From contig NZ_CP108430.1 of NCBI RefSeq assembly GCF_041435335.1, positions 4,866,001-4,930,000 on the forward strand: a DNA stretch of 64,000 nt, given 5' to 3'. Positions 16,750 to 23,787 of the stretch are shown piece by piece (position 1 is the stretch's first letter; every line of letters begins with the position of its first letter). The translations under genes and the position numbers were made by a program. The notes beneath the pieces are model-generated. The model worked only from the letters and a program-made list of their open reading frames with translations. It made no database searches and was not told where the DNA came from. Source of the DNA: Streptomyces sp. NBC_01283. Lineage in GTDB: Bacteria > Actinomycetota > Actinomycetes > Streptomycetales > Streptomycetaceae.

Positions 16750-17481
16750 TCAGAAGGTGCGGCGCTTCATGAGCTCGGCGCGCCGCTGCCGTACCGCCAT
16801 GACCGGGTGGGTGTCGCCCTGCCCGCTCGGCGGCTTGGTCTTGGACATCACCGAGCGGACGGCGTCGGCCGCGGCCGTGCCGTCCAGGTCGATGACGACG
16901 GTTGTGTTCGGCTTGGCCAGGAACCGCTTCAGCTCGTCCGCCTCGGCCGCGGCCCGCACCTCGGCGAGGTCGGCGCCGGCCTTCTCCGCCAGCGAGCGCA
17001 GCCCGGTGGACGTGTCCAGGTAGGCCGGATCGTTTACCGGGGCGACGTCGACCAGCTGCCCGGACAGCAGGGTCCGCACCGGGAACCCGTCGTCGGTCAT
17101 CGCCCAGTCGTCTTCGAACGTGTAGAACGCGAACGACGACTCGGCGATGTCACCGCGCTGCACCAGCTCGTACACGTCGCCGCGCGCTGCCGGTACGTCG
17201 ACGCTGTAGTCCAGGCCGGTGCCGTCCGTCTGCAGCCGCAGCGTGCCCGCACGGGACGTGCCCAGCAGCGCCATGTTGTCGTGGTTGTAGCGGGCCATCA
17301 CGCGCGGCCATCCGTCACCCTCGCTCTTGGCGAAGAACCCCGGATCGATGCGCTCGACGAACCCGCCGAGGTTCCTGCTCAGCGTGTTGAACTTCGCCGC
17401 GTACCCGCCGATCGTCCTGCTGTCGCCGGCCGCCCGGACCTCCACGAGGCCGCGCGTGAAGCGACGTTCACTGTCGTTCAC
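16750..17481 (-). CDS. HK97-family prohead protease
   Basis: 243 residues. S78-type features are GGYAAKFNTLSR, RYNHDNMALLG (His of the catalytic site) and GDIAESSFAFYTF (nucleophile Ser). The C-terminal third is charged and likely disordered. The GTG at 17481 is two bases after the portal stop; upstream in-frame sequence overlaps portal and was rejected. It would cleave the capsid delta domain during maturation. It lies between portal and capsid genes as usual. Confidence 0.9.
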   Translation of the reverse strand: MNDSERRFTRGLVEVRAAGDSRTIGGYAAKFNTLSRNLGGFVERIDPGFFAKSEGDGWPRVMARYNHDNMALLGTSRAGTLRLQTDGTGLDYSVDVPAARGDVYELVQRGDIAESSFAFYTFEDDWAMTDDGFPVRTLLSGQLVDVAPVNDPAYLDTSTGLRSLAEKAGADLAEVRAAAEADELKRFLAKPNTTVVIDLDGTAAADAVRSVMSKTKPPSGQGDTHPVMAVRQRRAELMKRRTF

Positions 17482-17483
17482 GT

Positions 17484-18626
17484 CTACTCGCTTTCGTCCT
17501 TGGCCACCTTGACCAGTGGCTCGTAGCTCTGCCCCATGCCACCGGGCAGGGGCTCTTCGTCTTCCAGGCGCCGCAGCTCGTCGATGTTGTGCAGGCCGAT
17601 CGCGCGCGCGATCCGGTAGGTCTGGTAGCGGGTGAGGGTGTCGGTGCGCAGCATCGCGTCGACGTTGAACCGCGCCTCTTCCGTCGGCGGGCGCAGCCAT
17701 GAGAACGCTTCCTCGAGGCGGGCCAGCCACGGCCGCAGCGTCCACGTCAGCAGGTCGATGCTGTTCTGCTCGACCGTGGCGTAGGTCAGCGATCCGCCGG
17801 TCTCGCCGCCGACCTTCTCCGGGGGCACGCCGTAGATCGCGGCGATCTGGTTGGCGGTGGCCTTGATGGTCTCCAGGAACTGCGACTCGTTCGCCGGGAC
17901 CGAGATCGCCCGGTACTTCACGCCGTTGCCCAGCGCCACGACGTCGCGGCCCTCGGCTGCTTCCTTGAACCGCGCCTTCAGGATCGTGGCCGCGTCGCGG
18001 TCGACGACCATGTCCGTCTCCAGGACGGCGCTCGGGGTGGAGCCGTTGGCGAACCAGTCGCGGCCGAACTGGTTGGCCAGCAGACCGGCCTCGGTCGTCG
18101 TCGCGAAGTAGGCGATGGGCGAGAGCCCCAGGATCTGGCCGGGCACCGTATAGGCGGGAACGTGGAAGAGCTGCCCGTCCTCGAGGCGGCGCCCCTTGTA
18201 GTACCAGACCGGCACGGCCGCGAGGTTGTCCTGGATGCTCACATCGTCCGGGTGCAGCCACTCGATCTGGCTCGGCCAGCCGTCGGGCCCCCACGCGACG
18301 ATCAGCCCGTAGGCGTTGCCGCGCAGCGTCAGCGAAGTCATGCACCGGTGCAGCCAGTCGTAGCGCGTACCGGTCGCCGCCGGACGCCGGAAGAGCGGGG
18401 GCATGGGGGCGCGCAGGCGGTCGTCTCCCGCCGCCAGATAGCTCTTCAGTGGCAGGGATGCCACGGAGTCCGCGAGCAGCCGCGTAGCGGCGTACACGGG
18501 TCCCAGGCGCAGTGCCCGTTCCTGGCTGCCACCGCGCAGGACAGCCGGGTCCCCGCCCGACCCCCACACGTCCTGATACGAGATCGCACGCTTCAACGCC
18601 GACCGGCGGAAGGGCCACCACTTCAT
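17484..18626 (-). CDS. Portal protein, HK97 type
   Basis: 380 residues. Family landmarks are YAATRLLADSVASLPLKSY, TLRGNAYGLIVAWGPDGWPS, a stem region with GLLANQFGRDWFANGSTPSA, and IYGVPPEKVGG. The ATG at 18626 has AGGGGA six bases upstream; the GTG at 18641 overlapping the terminase stop is less likely. It forms the dodecameric DNA channel at the capsid vertex. It lies directly after the large terminase. Confidence 0.92.
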   Translation of the reverse strand: MKWWPFRRSALKRAISYQDVWGSGGDPAVLRGGSQERALRLGPVYAATRLLADSVASLPLKSYLAAGDDRLRAPMPPLFRRPAATGTRYDWLHRCMTSLTLRGNAYGLIVAWGPDGWPSQIEWLHPDDVSIQDNLAAVPVWYYKGRRLEDGQLFHVPAYTVPGQILGLSPIAYFATTTEAGLLANQFGRDWFANGSTPSAVLETDMVVDRDAATILKARFKEAAEGRDVVALGNGVKYRAISVPANESQFLETIKATANQIAAIYGVPPEKVGGETGGSLTYATVEQNSIDLLTWTLRPWLARLEEAFSWLRPPTEEARFNVDAMLRTDTLTRYQTYRIARAIGLHNIDELRRLEDEEPLPGGMGQSYEPLVKVAKDESE

Positions 18627-18637
18627 GAGCTGTCCCC

Positions 18638-20134
18638 TCACCAGACGCTTTGCATGATGTCTTTCGGTTCCTCGACCTCAGCGCCCAGGCCCCACTTGGC
18701 CAGCGTCGCCGCGACCAGCGGACTGATGTCCACGGACACGATCCGCCGGGCCCACGCCCACGCGTCACCCAGCGGACGCTGCTGCGCGCCGGCCAGCGCG
18801 GAAGCGAGCGGCGCATCATCGAAGTGCGTCAGCTCCTGCGCGGATACCGCGTCGTAGAACTGGCCGCACGCGGCCGCCATCTCGCGCGCCTTGGGCTTGA
18901 CCACCTCGATGCCCAAGCCGTCGTCCTCGTCCTCCAGTGCGTCGATCAGCGAGGCGGCCGGGCTCGCCGGGTCCACGACCCAGCAGCGCGGCTTCCACTT
19001 CTTGTGCAGCTCCTTGGCGCGCTCGACGATCCAGCCCACGCCGGGCCGGTGCTCGACGACGGTGACGTGCACGCCACCGCGCCAGCGGAAGGCCGCGCAG
19101 ATCGCCGCATGCGATCGCTCGGGCGTCATGTCGATACAGAACGCCACCGGCGCCGACCGCTTCGCGTCGGAGACCGCCAGGGCCCGCCAGGCGTCCTCCC
19201 CGATGACCTGCCACGTGTCGGCCTCGTCCGAGGGGTAGTCGCCCACGCCGAGCCGCTCGCGCTCGAAGATGCCCGACGAGCCCAGCGACGCGCGCTCGTT
19301 GCGCACGTACTCGGGCGTGATCAGGTAGCCGAGGCTGGGGTTGGCCTTGGCCCAGGCCGCCGGGTCATCAGCATCGTCGTGGTCCGCGCAGCCCGGCGGG
19401 CACTCGTCCACGTGCGGATCCACCGACCACTCGAAGTACGCCAGCGACGGATCCGGGACACCGGCCTCCAGCGCGGCCAGCGCACGGCGCCGCAGCCGCG
19501 CCAGCTGCACGGACGGGGCGCCGATCCCTGCCGAACCCAGGTACCAGAGCTGCGGGTTCGGGACGGCCGACATCGTCGGCATCAGCGCGCCCATGGCGTC
19601 GTCGCCAAGGATCATGTCCTCGTCGAGGATGTTGCAGTCACCGGTCCAGCCACGCCCCGAGCCACCCGAGCGGGCAATGAACTGCAGGCACTCCCCGGTG
19701 GTCAGCGTGATCGACGTCTCTGTGGTGTTGCACAACATCCGCTTGACGCGTTTGCGCAGGTCAGGGCATCCAAGGATGAGTGACTGGATTCGCTGGAACG
19801 CGACGCGGCTCGTCTTGAACTCGTGCGCCGAGTGGATGATCAGCCGTTCCTTGAGGAGGAACAGCCCGGCCAGCTCTCTCGCTTCGATCACGCCGCCCTT
19901 GCCGTTCTGCCGGGCGACGTTCACCGCGATCTCGAACGCGGACCAGTTGCCGTCCTCGCGCTCCCGCATCCCGACGTCCAGCACGTGCTGCTGCCAGGGG
20001 AAGAGGTCCAGGCCCGCCATCGCCGCCAGCTCGACAGCCTCCTGCCCGGACGAGGACAGGAACGCGGGAGGGGCGGTGAACAACCGCGGCGTCTGGACGC
20101 CGAAGCCAGGCTCAGGCACGGCGGGCAGTGACAC
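18638..20134 (-). CDS. terL: Terminase large subunit
   Basis: 498 residues. ATPase: Walker A variant ARQNGKGG at about 74-81 and Walker B CNILDEDM at about 167-174. Nuclease: an acidic centre with FCIDMTPERSHA (about residue 330) and later ALEDEDDG and a C-terminal Asp cluster. The GTG at 20134 overlaps the small terminase by 23 bases. Together with the nearby HNH gene it indicates a cos-type packaging motor of the HK97 group. Confidence 0.92.
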   Translation of the reverse strand: MSLPAVPEPGFGVQTPRLFTAPPAFLSSSGQEAVELAAMAGLDLFPWQQHVLDVGMREREDGNWSAFEIAVNVARQNGKGGVIEARELAGLFLLKERLIIHSAHEFKTSRVAFQRIQSLILGCPDLRKRVKRMLCNTTETSITLTTGECLQFIARSGGSGRGWTGDCNILDEDMILGDDAMGALMPTMSAVPNPQLWYLGSAGIGAPSVQLARLRRRALAALEAGVPDPSLAYFEWSVDPHVDECPPGCADHDDADDPAAWAKANPSLGYLITPEYVRNERASLGSSGIFERERLGVGDYPSDEADTWQVIGEDAWRALAVSDAKRSAPVAFCIDMTPERSHAAICAAFRWRGGVHVTVVEHRPGVGWIVERAKELHKKWKPRCWVVDPASPAASLIDALEDEDDGLGIEVVKPKAREMAAACGQFYDAVSAQELTHFDDAPLASALAGAQQRPLGDAWAWARRIVSVDISPLVAATLAKWGLGAEVEEPKDIMQSVW

Positions 20135-20378
20135 GGCGTGCCTCCCGCTTCTGCGACAGCTGGTCGATCCTGTCGTTCCGCTCCTCCGCCGGCGCGACCT
20201 TGCGCAGGCCCTCCAGGACGGCGCGCAGCTCACGCCCCGCGTTCGCCTTGGCGGTCGCCCCGTCCTTGCCGTCCATTACCGCAGCCAGGGTCAGGGCGAG
20301 TTGAGACAGGCCGGGCGCCGTCTCGCCGACGCGGAGCTGGGCGATCTCGGCGGCAGTCGCCTCGACGTTCGTCGGCAT
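20112..20378 (-). CDS. Probable terminase small subunit
   Basis: 88 residues, helical and basic at the C-terminus (RNDRIDQLSQKREARRVTAR). The ATG at 20378 has GGGGG five bases upstream, within a GTG-ATC-ATG string. It directly precedes and overlaps terL. I see no standard HTH, so assignment rests on position, size and charge. It would recognise the packaging site, candidates for which are the repeats just upstream. Confidence 0.6.
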   Translation of the reverse strand: MPTNVEATAAEIAQLRVGETAPGLSQLALTLAAVMDGKDGATAKANAGRELRAVLEGLRKVAPAEERNDRIDQLSQKREARRVTARRA

Positions 20379-20409
20379 GATCACCCCCGGTGGTCACGCG
20401 CAGTCACCG

Positions 20410-20484
20410 CGCTAAATCGCTGGCGTCGGCGTCGGCGGATTAGGGGCGCCCGCTAAATCGCTGGAGTCGAGGCCAGCGGATTAG
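20410..20484. repeat. Tandem 34-bp repeats, candidate cos/pac site
   Basis: Two direct copies (20410-20443 and 20451-20484) share CGCTAAATCGCTGG at the left and GCGGATTAG at the right. The second copy is an imperfect inverted repeat, CTAAATCGCTGG against CCAGCGGATTAG. They lie in the 190-base gap directly upstream of the small terminase gene, the usual place for a packaging site. Just beyond is an A-run (GTGTAAAAAATC) unusual in this GC-rich DNA. Confidence 0.55.
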
Positions 20485-20569
20485 CGAGTACAGGCGCCGT
20501 GTAAAAAATCGGGCGAGAAGGGCGTTTGGGTCGCCCGCTCCTGTGCTCAAAAAGTGGGCGGAGCCATGA

Positions 20570-21007
20570 TCACCACGTGAGTGGGGAGCCGCCGGCGGTG
20601 ATGTGGGAGGCGGCCCGTCGGGAGTTGTACCAGCGGGCGGCGACCCTCTTCATGGCCGGGTCGCGCATGGCTTCGATGCGCTGCATGACGACGTCGCGGC
20701 CGGGGTCGACGGTGATGACCTTGGCGTCTAGGCGCTTGTAGCGGGCCCTGGCCTTGGCGCTGGGCATGGTGTGGATGAGGTACACGTCGGTCTTGTCACG
20801 AAGCGTGAACGCCTCGTCCATGGCTGCGTAGCGGGCACGGTGGGCGACGCGCAGCTGGATGGGGTCCTGGTTCCAGGCGGGGGCGCCGGGTCCGGTGAGC
20901 GCGCGGGTGATGCGGTCCAGGTCGATGACGATGTCGGTCGGCTTGGCGTGGCTGTCGATCCAGCTGCTCTTGCCCGAGGCCGGCGGGCCGGTGATGACGT
21001 ACAGCAT
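20570..21007 (-). CDS. P-loop kinase-like protein
   Basis: 145 residues. Walker A GPPASGKSSW is at 7-16, and a D-x-D motif (IVIDLDRITRAL) at about 26-37. A lid-like segment with RYKRLDAKVITVDPGRD follows, as in the AAA_33/polynucleotide-kinase-like family. The substrate is unknown; it could phosphorylate DNA or RNA ends. It lies between HNH and the packaging site. Such kinases are frequent in actinophages. Confidence 0.75.
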   Translation of the reverse strand: MLYVITGPPASGKSSWIDSHAKPTDIVIDLDRITRALTGPGAPAWNQDPIQLRVAHRARYAAMDEAFTLRDKTDVYLIHTMPSAKARARYKRLDAKVITVDPGRDVVMQRIEAMRDPAMKRVAARWYNSRRAASHITAGGSPLTW

Positions 21008-21013
21008 GGGGGT

Positions 21014-21289
21014 TCACCACCTCATCGGGGCTCGCGCCTGCCGTACCGGGTCGGGCCGGTTGCCTCGCGCGCTGTTGCAGCGCCGGTGTGCTGAGCGGGC
21101 GTTGGCCGGGTCGAGGAGTGATCCGCCTCGGCTGAGCGGGATGAGGTGGTCGAGGGTGAAGGCGAGGGGGTGGCGCGTGCCGTCGACGTTGGCGGGGATG
21201 TTGTGGCCGCAGCGCCAGCACGGGAGGCCGAGCGCCTTCTGTGCGGCGACGAGGCGGCGGTATGGGCGCCCGTTGCGTATGCCGGCCAC
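21014..21289 (-). CDS. HNH endonuclease of the packaging module
   Basis: 91 residues. The zinc pair CWRCGHN is followed by DHLIPLSRGG and NARSAHRRCNSARG, the complete HNH core with Asp-His, Asn and His plus the second cysteine knuckle position. A free-standing HNH next to terminase is a hallmark of cos phages of the HK97 type (HNH is needed for terminase cutting). The stop is 6 bases before the kinase start. Confidence 0.88.
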   Translation of the reverse strand: MAGIRNGRPYRRLVAAQKALGLPCWRCGHNIPANVDGTRHPLAFTLDHLIPLSRGGSLLDPANARSAHRRCNSARGNRPDPVRQARAPMRW

Positions 21290-21302
21290 GGGCGCCTCCC
21301 TG

Positions 21303-21566
21303 CTACTGGTCCTCGTCGACGAGCTCGCGCAGGTCTACGTCTCCGTTGTCGTCGACGACGCCGCCGTCACGCAGGGTGCGGGCGATGAGGAGCGCCCGGT
21401 AGTCGTCCTCTGAGAGGTCGTCGCAGGCTTCGGGACGGTTCGTGACGGTGGACGCTTCAACGATCGCCTTCTCGCAGTCGGCTTCGATCTCGGCGTCGGA
21501 CTTGCCGCACGCGGTGAGGCCCGCGAGTAGAGCGGCGGCGATGGCGATGGCGGCGCGAGTGCGCAT
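21303..21566 (-). CDS. Phage-encoded small lipoprotein
   Basis: 87 residues. An N-terminal signal sequence (MRTRAAIAIAAALLAGLTAC) ends in lipobox LTAC with Cys20; the mature part is acidic (DAEIEADCEKAIVEASTV, CDDLSEDD) with a pair of cysteines. It would be lipid-anchored on the outer face of the membrane. Prophage lipoproteins often block superinfection, but nothing here proves that. It is monocistronic in appearance, with a stem-loop upstream at 21652-21671. Confidence 0.72.
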   Translation of the reverse strand: MRTRAAIAIAAALLAGLTACGKSDAEIEADCEKAIVEASTVTNRPEACDDLSEDDYRALLIARTLRDGGVVDDNGDVDLRELVDEDQ

Positions 21567-21728
21567 GGTTCCCCCCGGATGGTGTGGGGGTCCAGCGTGG
21601 CGCGTGTGGGGGCAGCGTGAAGGCGTGTTGGCCGGGTCGTGACATGCGTATGCCCCGCGCGGTGGCGGGGCTTGTGCGTCTGGGCACGCCGGACGTGCCT
21701 TGAGTGTTACAGCCTGCGACGTAATGGG
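21567..21728. other. Intergenic gap with stem-loop
   Basis: This 162-base gap holds a 7-bp GC hairpin at 21652-21671 (GCCCCGC, loop of six, GCGGGGC). Its flank, GACATGCGTAT, loosely resembles the CATGACGAAAG motif of the late-region stem-loops. It probably ends transcription of the HTH gene. Confidence 0.4.
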
Positions 21729-21905
21729 TCAAGCGGCGTTGCCTGTTACGCGGTGTTGGAGTTCGTGCAGGTCGACGAGGGCGCGGCCGTGGTCATCGTG
21801 GCCGTGGTGGGTGAGCTTGCCTCGGTGGAGCCACACGCGGATGGTGCCCGGCTTGATGCCGGTTGCAGCGTGGGCGGCGTAGGGGTCGACGAGTACGGGC
21901 TCCAT
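21729..21905 (-). CDS. Small HTH (AlpA/MerR-like) DNA-binding protein
   Basis: 58 residues. The pattern VDPYAAHAATGIKPGTIRVW, then LHRGKLTHHGHD, is a compact winged-HTH like helix_turn_helix_17/excisionase proteins. The start at 21905 has only a weak ribosome site. It overlaps the upstream membrane-protein frame by 113 bases. Could regulate early genes; targets unknown. Confidence 0.6.
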   Translation of the reverse strand: MEPVLVDPYAAHAATGIKPGTIRVWLHRGKLTHHGHDDHGRALVDLHELQHRVTGNAA

Positions 21906-22026
21906 AGAGCCATGATGCGCCTTGCATGACGTCGACGAGGTCGATGACGGTGCTGACGACGTCGATGCCGATGATGAGCACGAGCAGGGTGGCGAGCGCG
22001 AAGAGCACCCAGGTAGGTATGTCCAT
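21793..22026 (-). CDS. Possible small membrane protein overlapping the HTH gene
   Basis: 77 residues if read to its stop. The first 35 form one membrane helix (IPTWVLFALATLLVLIIGID, then VVSTVIDLVDVM) that looks real; the remainder is the out-of-frame shadow of the HTH gene. An AGG lies about eight bases upstream of the ATG. Either a genuine overlapping gene, or the two frames are joined by a frameshift, or only the N-terminal part matters. Confidence 0.4.
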   Translation of the reverse strand: MDIPTWVLFALATLLVLIIGIDVVSTVIDLVDVMQGASWLYGARTRRPLRRPRCNRHQAGHHPRVAPPRQAHPPRPR

Positions 22027-22174
22027 GCCCTTACCTGACCCGCCGTGGGGCGGTGATCCACATGTGCGGCTGCTCCTGCGGGCGGTCCAGTGCTCCCAGG
22101 GGACGAGGGGGCGGGGGCTTGTGCGGGTCGGCATGGCTCGACTCTGGCGGGCCCCCGCACGACTGTTGGATCTT

Positions 22175-22201
22175 GGTGGACAACTCGCAGGCTGTGGATA
22201 A
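22175..22201 (+). other. Pair of DnaA-box-like nonamers
   Basis: GGTGGACAA at 22175-22183 and TGTGGATAA at 22193-22201, same orientation and 18 bases apart. The second is the complement of TTATCCACA, the first one mismatch from the Streptomyces box TTGTCCACA. They lie in a 260-base gap of the early region. Two are too few for an origin by themselves. Confidence 0.3.
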
Positions 22202-22246
22202 CCCCGTCACTCTCGCGCCCTGAGCACGGTGTCTGGTCGGCAGAGC

Positions 22247-22277
22247 GGGCCCCGCCGCGATCGACGCGGTGGGGCCC
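22247..22277 (-). terminator. Stem-loop terminator of the early small-gene operon
   Basis: A 13-bp stem with one G-U pair (22247-22259 with 22265-22277), loop ATCGA, 13 bases beyond the stop of the 40-residue gene on the minus strand. No T-run follows, as is common in Streptomyces. Confidence 0.6.
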
Positions 22278-22289
22278 GGGCCCTCGGGA

Positions 22290-22412
22290 TCAGACGCAGG
22301 GGAAGTGTGACGGCGGAAAGTACCCCATGCAGTTGGTGCAGAGGTCCAGGGGCGGCTGGTCGTAGCGGAGTACGGCGATCCGGTAGGCGGCAGTGAGGAG
22401 TCGAGAGATCAT
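22290..22412 (-). CDS. Short cysteine-motif protein
   Basis: 40 residues, MISRLLTAAYRIAVLRYDQP followed by a CTNC knuckle and a C-terminal CV. AGGA lies six bases upstream of the ATG. Last gene before the stem-loop at 22247. Such tiny Cys-x-x-Cys proteins are common in Streptomyces mobile elements; role unknown. Confidence 0.5.
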   Translation of the reverse strand: MISRLLTAAYRIAVLRYDQPPLDLCTNCMGYFPPSHFPCV

Positions 22413-22491
22413 GGCGGTTCCTGTCTCGTGTGATCGGGATGGGTGGACCAGGGCGGCCGGGTCGCCTGGCAGCAGTCGGCCGCCCTGGGGT

Positions 22492-22923
22492 CTAAGTGGC
22501 GTGCGAGTCGGGCTCGTTGATCTCCTCGCGTGGTGCGTGGTAGATGCACATAACCCCGTTCGGATCCAGAGCCCCTCTCGCCCTCTTGAGCCTGCGACGT
22601 GCAGCTTCGTCGGATTCGGGGGCCACCCCTCTCGGTGGGGGAGTGGCGGACCAATCGGACATCTGCCACGCCATTACGGCCCACGCGATCGGCGCGAGGT
22701 AGATCAAGTGCGGCGCCTGGATGAGGAGTCCGGCATAGAAGATCGCCGCGAGCGCGAGCAGGACGAGGCGCCGCAGGACGACGCCGAGCCACGCCAGGTC
22801 GGCGGGCAGCGTGTGGCGCTCGGGGGTGTGGCTCTTGCCTCCGAGCCAGTACCCGAGCCATTCGAAGGCCTTGCCCGTGCCGAGGCATAGGCGGTGGCCG
22901 GCCGCGACCGCGCGCGCCCTCAC
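22492..22923 (-). CDS. Membrane-associated phage/plasmid-type protein
   Basis: 143 residues. Two hydrophobic stretches at about 50-68 (LGVVLRRLVLLALAAIFYAG) and 70-90 (APHLIYLAPIAWAVMAW), then a basic, soluble C-terminus. The GTG start overlaps the previous stop (GTGA), so it is translated with the upstream membrane protein. No family recognised. Confidence 0.6.
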   Translation of the reverse strand: MRARAVAAGHRLCLGTGKAFEWLGYWLGGKSHTPERHTLPADLAWLGVVLRRLVLLALAAIFYAGLLIQAPHLIYLAPIAWAVMAWQMSDWSATPPPRGVAPESDEAARRRLKRARGALDPNGVMCIYHAPREEINEPDSHAT

Positions 22924-23441
22924 AGCAGGCCCACGATCAGGTCGCCCGAGAACGAGACGACGGGAGCGAGGACGTACCCGGCGACACCGGCGACGCTGGA
23001 CGCCAGGCCGAGGCTGACCCCGGCGAGGATGCCGCGCAGGAAGTCGAGCCGGAACCCGCGGCGGGAGGCGACGGCCACCAGGACGACGGTAGCGATGATG
23101 ATGAACGCGTGGCCGCCGGGGGTGAGTGCGAGGAACGATCCTCGCGTGACGTCGGGTGATGTGCCGCCAACGCCGTAGACGAGGATCGCTTCGCCGACCT
23201 TGTTGGTGCCCCATAGCGACCAGTCGGCGGCGGCGCCGATGAGGCCGCCGGCGGACAGGATGAGCAGGGTGCCGTAGGCGAGGCACAGGAGGAACGGGGC
23301 GAGGCGGCGGAGCGCCTTGAGTGAGAGGCGCTTCTTGTTGCTGGCCCACCAGCGGGTGAAGTCCCAGCCGAAAAGGGACAGTCCGACGGTCACGCCTCCG
23401 AGGGAGACGAGGCCGTAGGTAGGGATGTCGAGCGGAGTCAT
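22920..23441 (-). CDS. Multi-pass membrane protein
   Basis: 173 residues with about four membrane helices (YGLVSLGGVTVGLSLFGW; LAPFLLCLAYGTLLILSAGG; HAFIIIATVVLVAVASR; GVSLGLASSVAGVAGYVLA). Coupled to the downstream gene. Its position among SpdB-like and other membrane genes suggests a plasmid-type transfer/spread cassette, but I cannot name a family. Confidence 0.65.
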   Translation of the reverse strand: MTPLDIPTYGLVSLGGVTVGLSLFGWDFTRWWASNKKRLSLKALRRLAPFLLCLAYGTLLILSAGGLIGAAADWSLWGTNKVGEAILVYGVGGTSPDVTRGSFLALTPGGHAFIIIATVVLVAVASRRGFRLDFLRGILAGVSLGLASSVAGVAGYVLAPVVSFSGDLIVGLL

Positions 23442-23448
23442 GGGGTCC

Positions 23449-23592
23449 TCAGCGGAGGATGGCCACGGCGAGCGCGGCGAGGGTGATGATCAGGGCGACG
23501 GTCCCGGTGATGCGGGGGACGTCGGTGAGCGCGACGGCGCAAAGGCCGAGGAACGCGACCAGGGCAGCGACCGGGAAGAGCACTGCGAGCAC
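23449..23592 (-). CDS. Tiny two-helix membrane protein
   Basis: 47 residues, GTG start at 23592, stop eight bases before the next start. Two hydrophobic segments (VLFPVAALVAFLGLCAVAL and TVALIITLAALAVAIL) around a short DVPR turn. Supported by tight spacing to both neighbours and strong third-position GC. Function unknown. Confidence 0.55.
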   Translation of the reverse strand: MLAVLFPVAALVAFLGLCAVALTDVPRITGTVALIITLAALAVAILR

Positions 23593-23598
23593 CGGGGC

Positions 23599-23787
23599 CT
23601 ACTCGATCGGCGGGTGGCCGGCGAAGTAGGCGTCCCACAGCCAGGGGGCCGGGGCGGGCTCGTAGCCGGGCGGGAGGTCGCCGGGCGGGAGCGTGGGCAG
23701 CAGCTGCTCAGCGTCGGGGCCGACACCGTTCACGAGCAGCAGGTGCCGGACGCGATGTTCGTCGGGAGCAGAGGCGGAAGCGCGCAT
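23599..23787 (-). CDS. Small soluble hypothetical protein
   Basis: 62 residues, proline-rich in the C-terminal half (LPPGDLPPGYEPAPAPWLWD). The ATG overlaps the stop of the SpdB-like gene (ATGA). No motif recognised. Confidence 0.5.
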   Translation of the reverse strand: MRASASAPDEHRVRHLLLVNGVGPDAEQLLPTLPPGDLPPGYEPAPAPWLWDAYFAGHPPIE

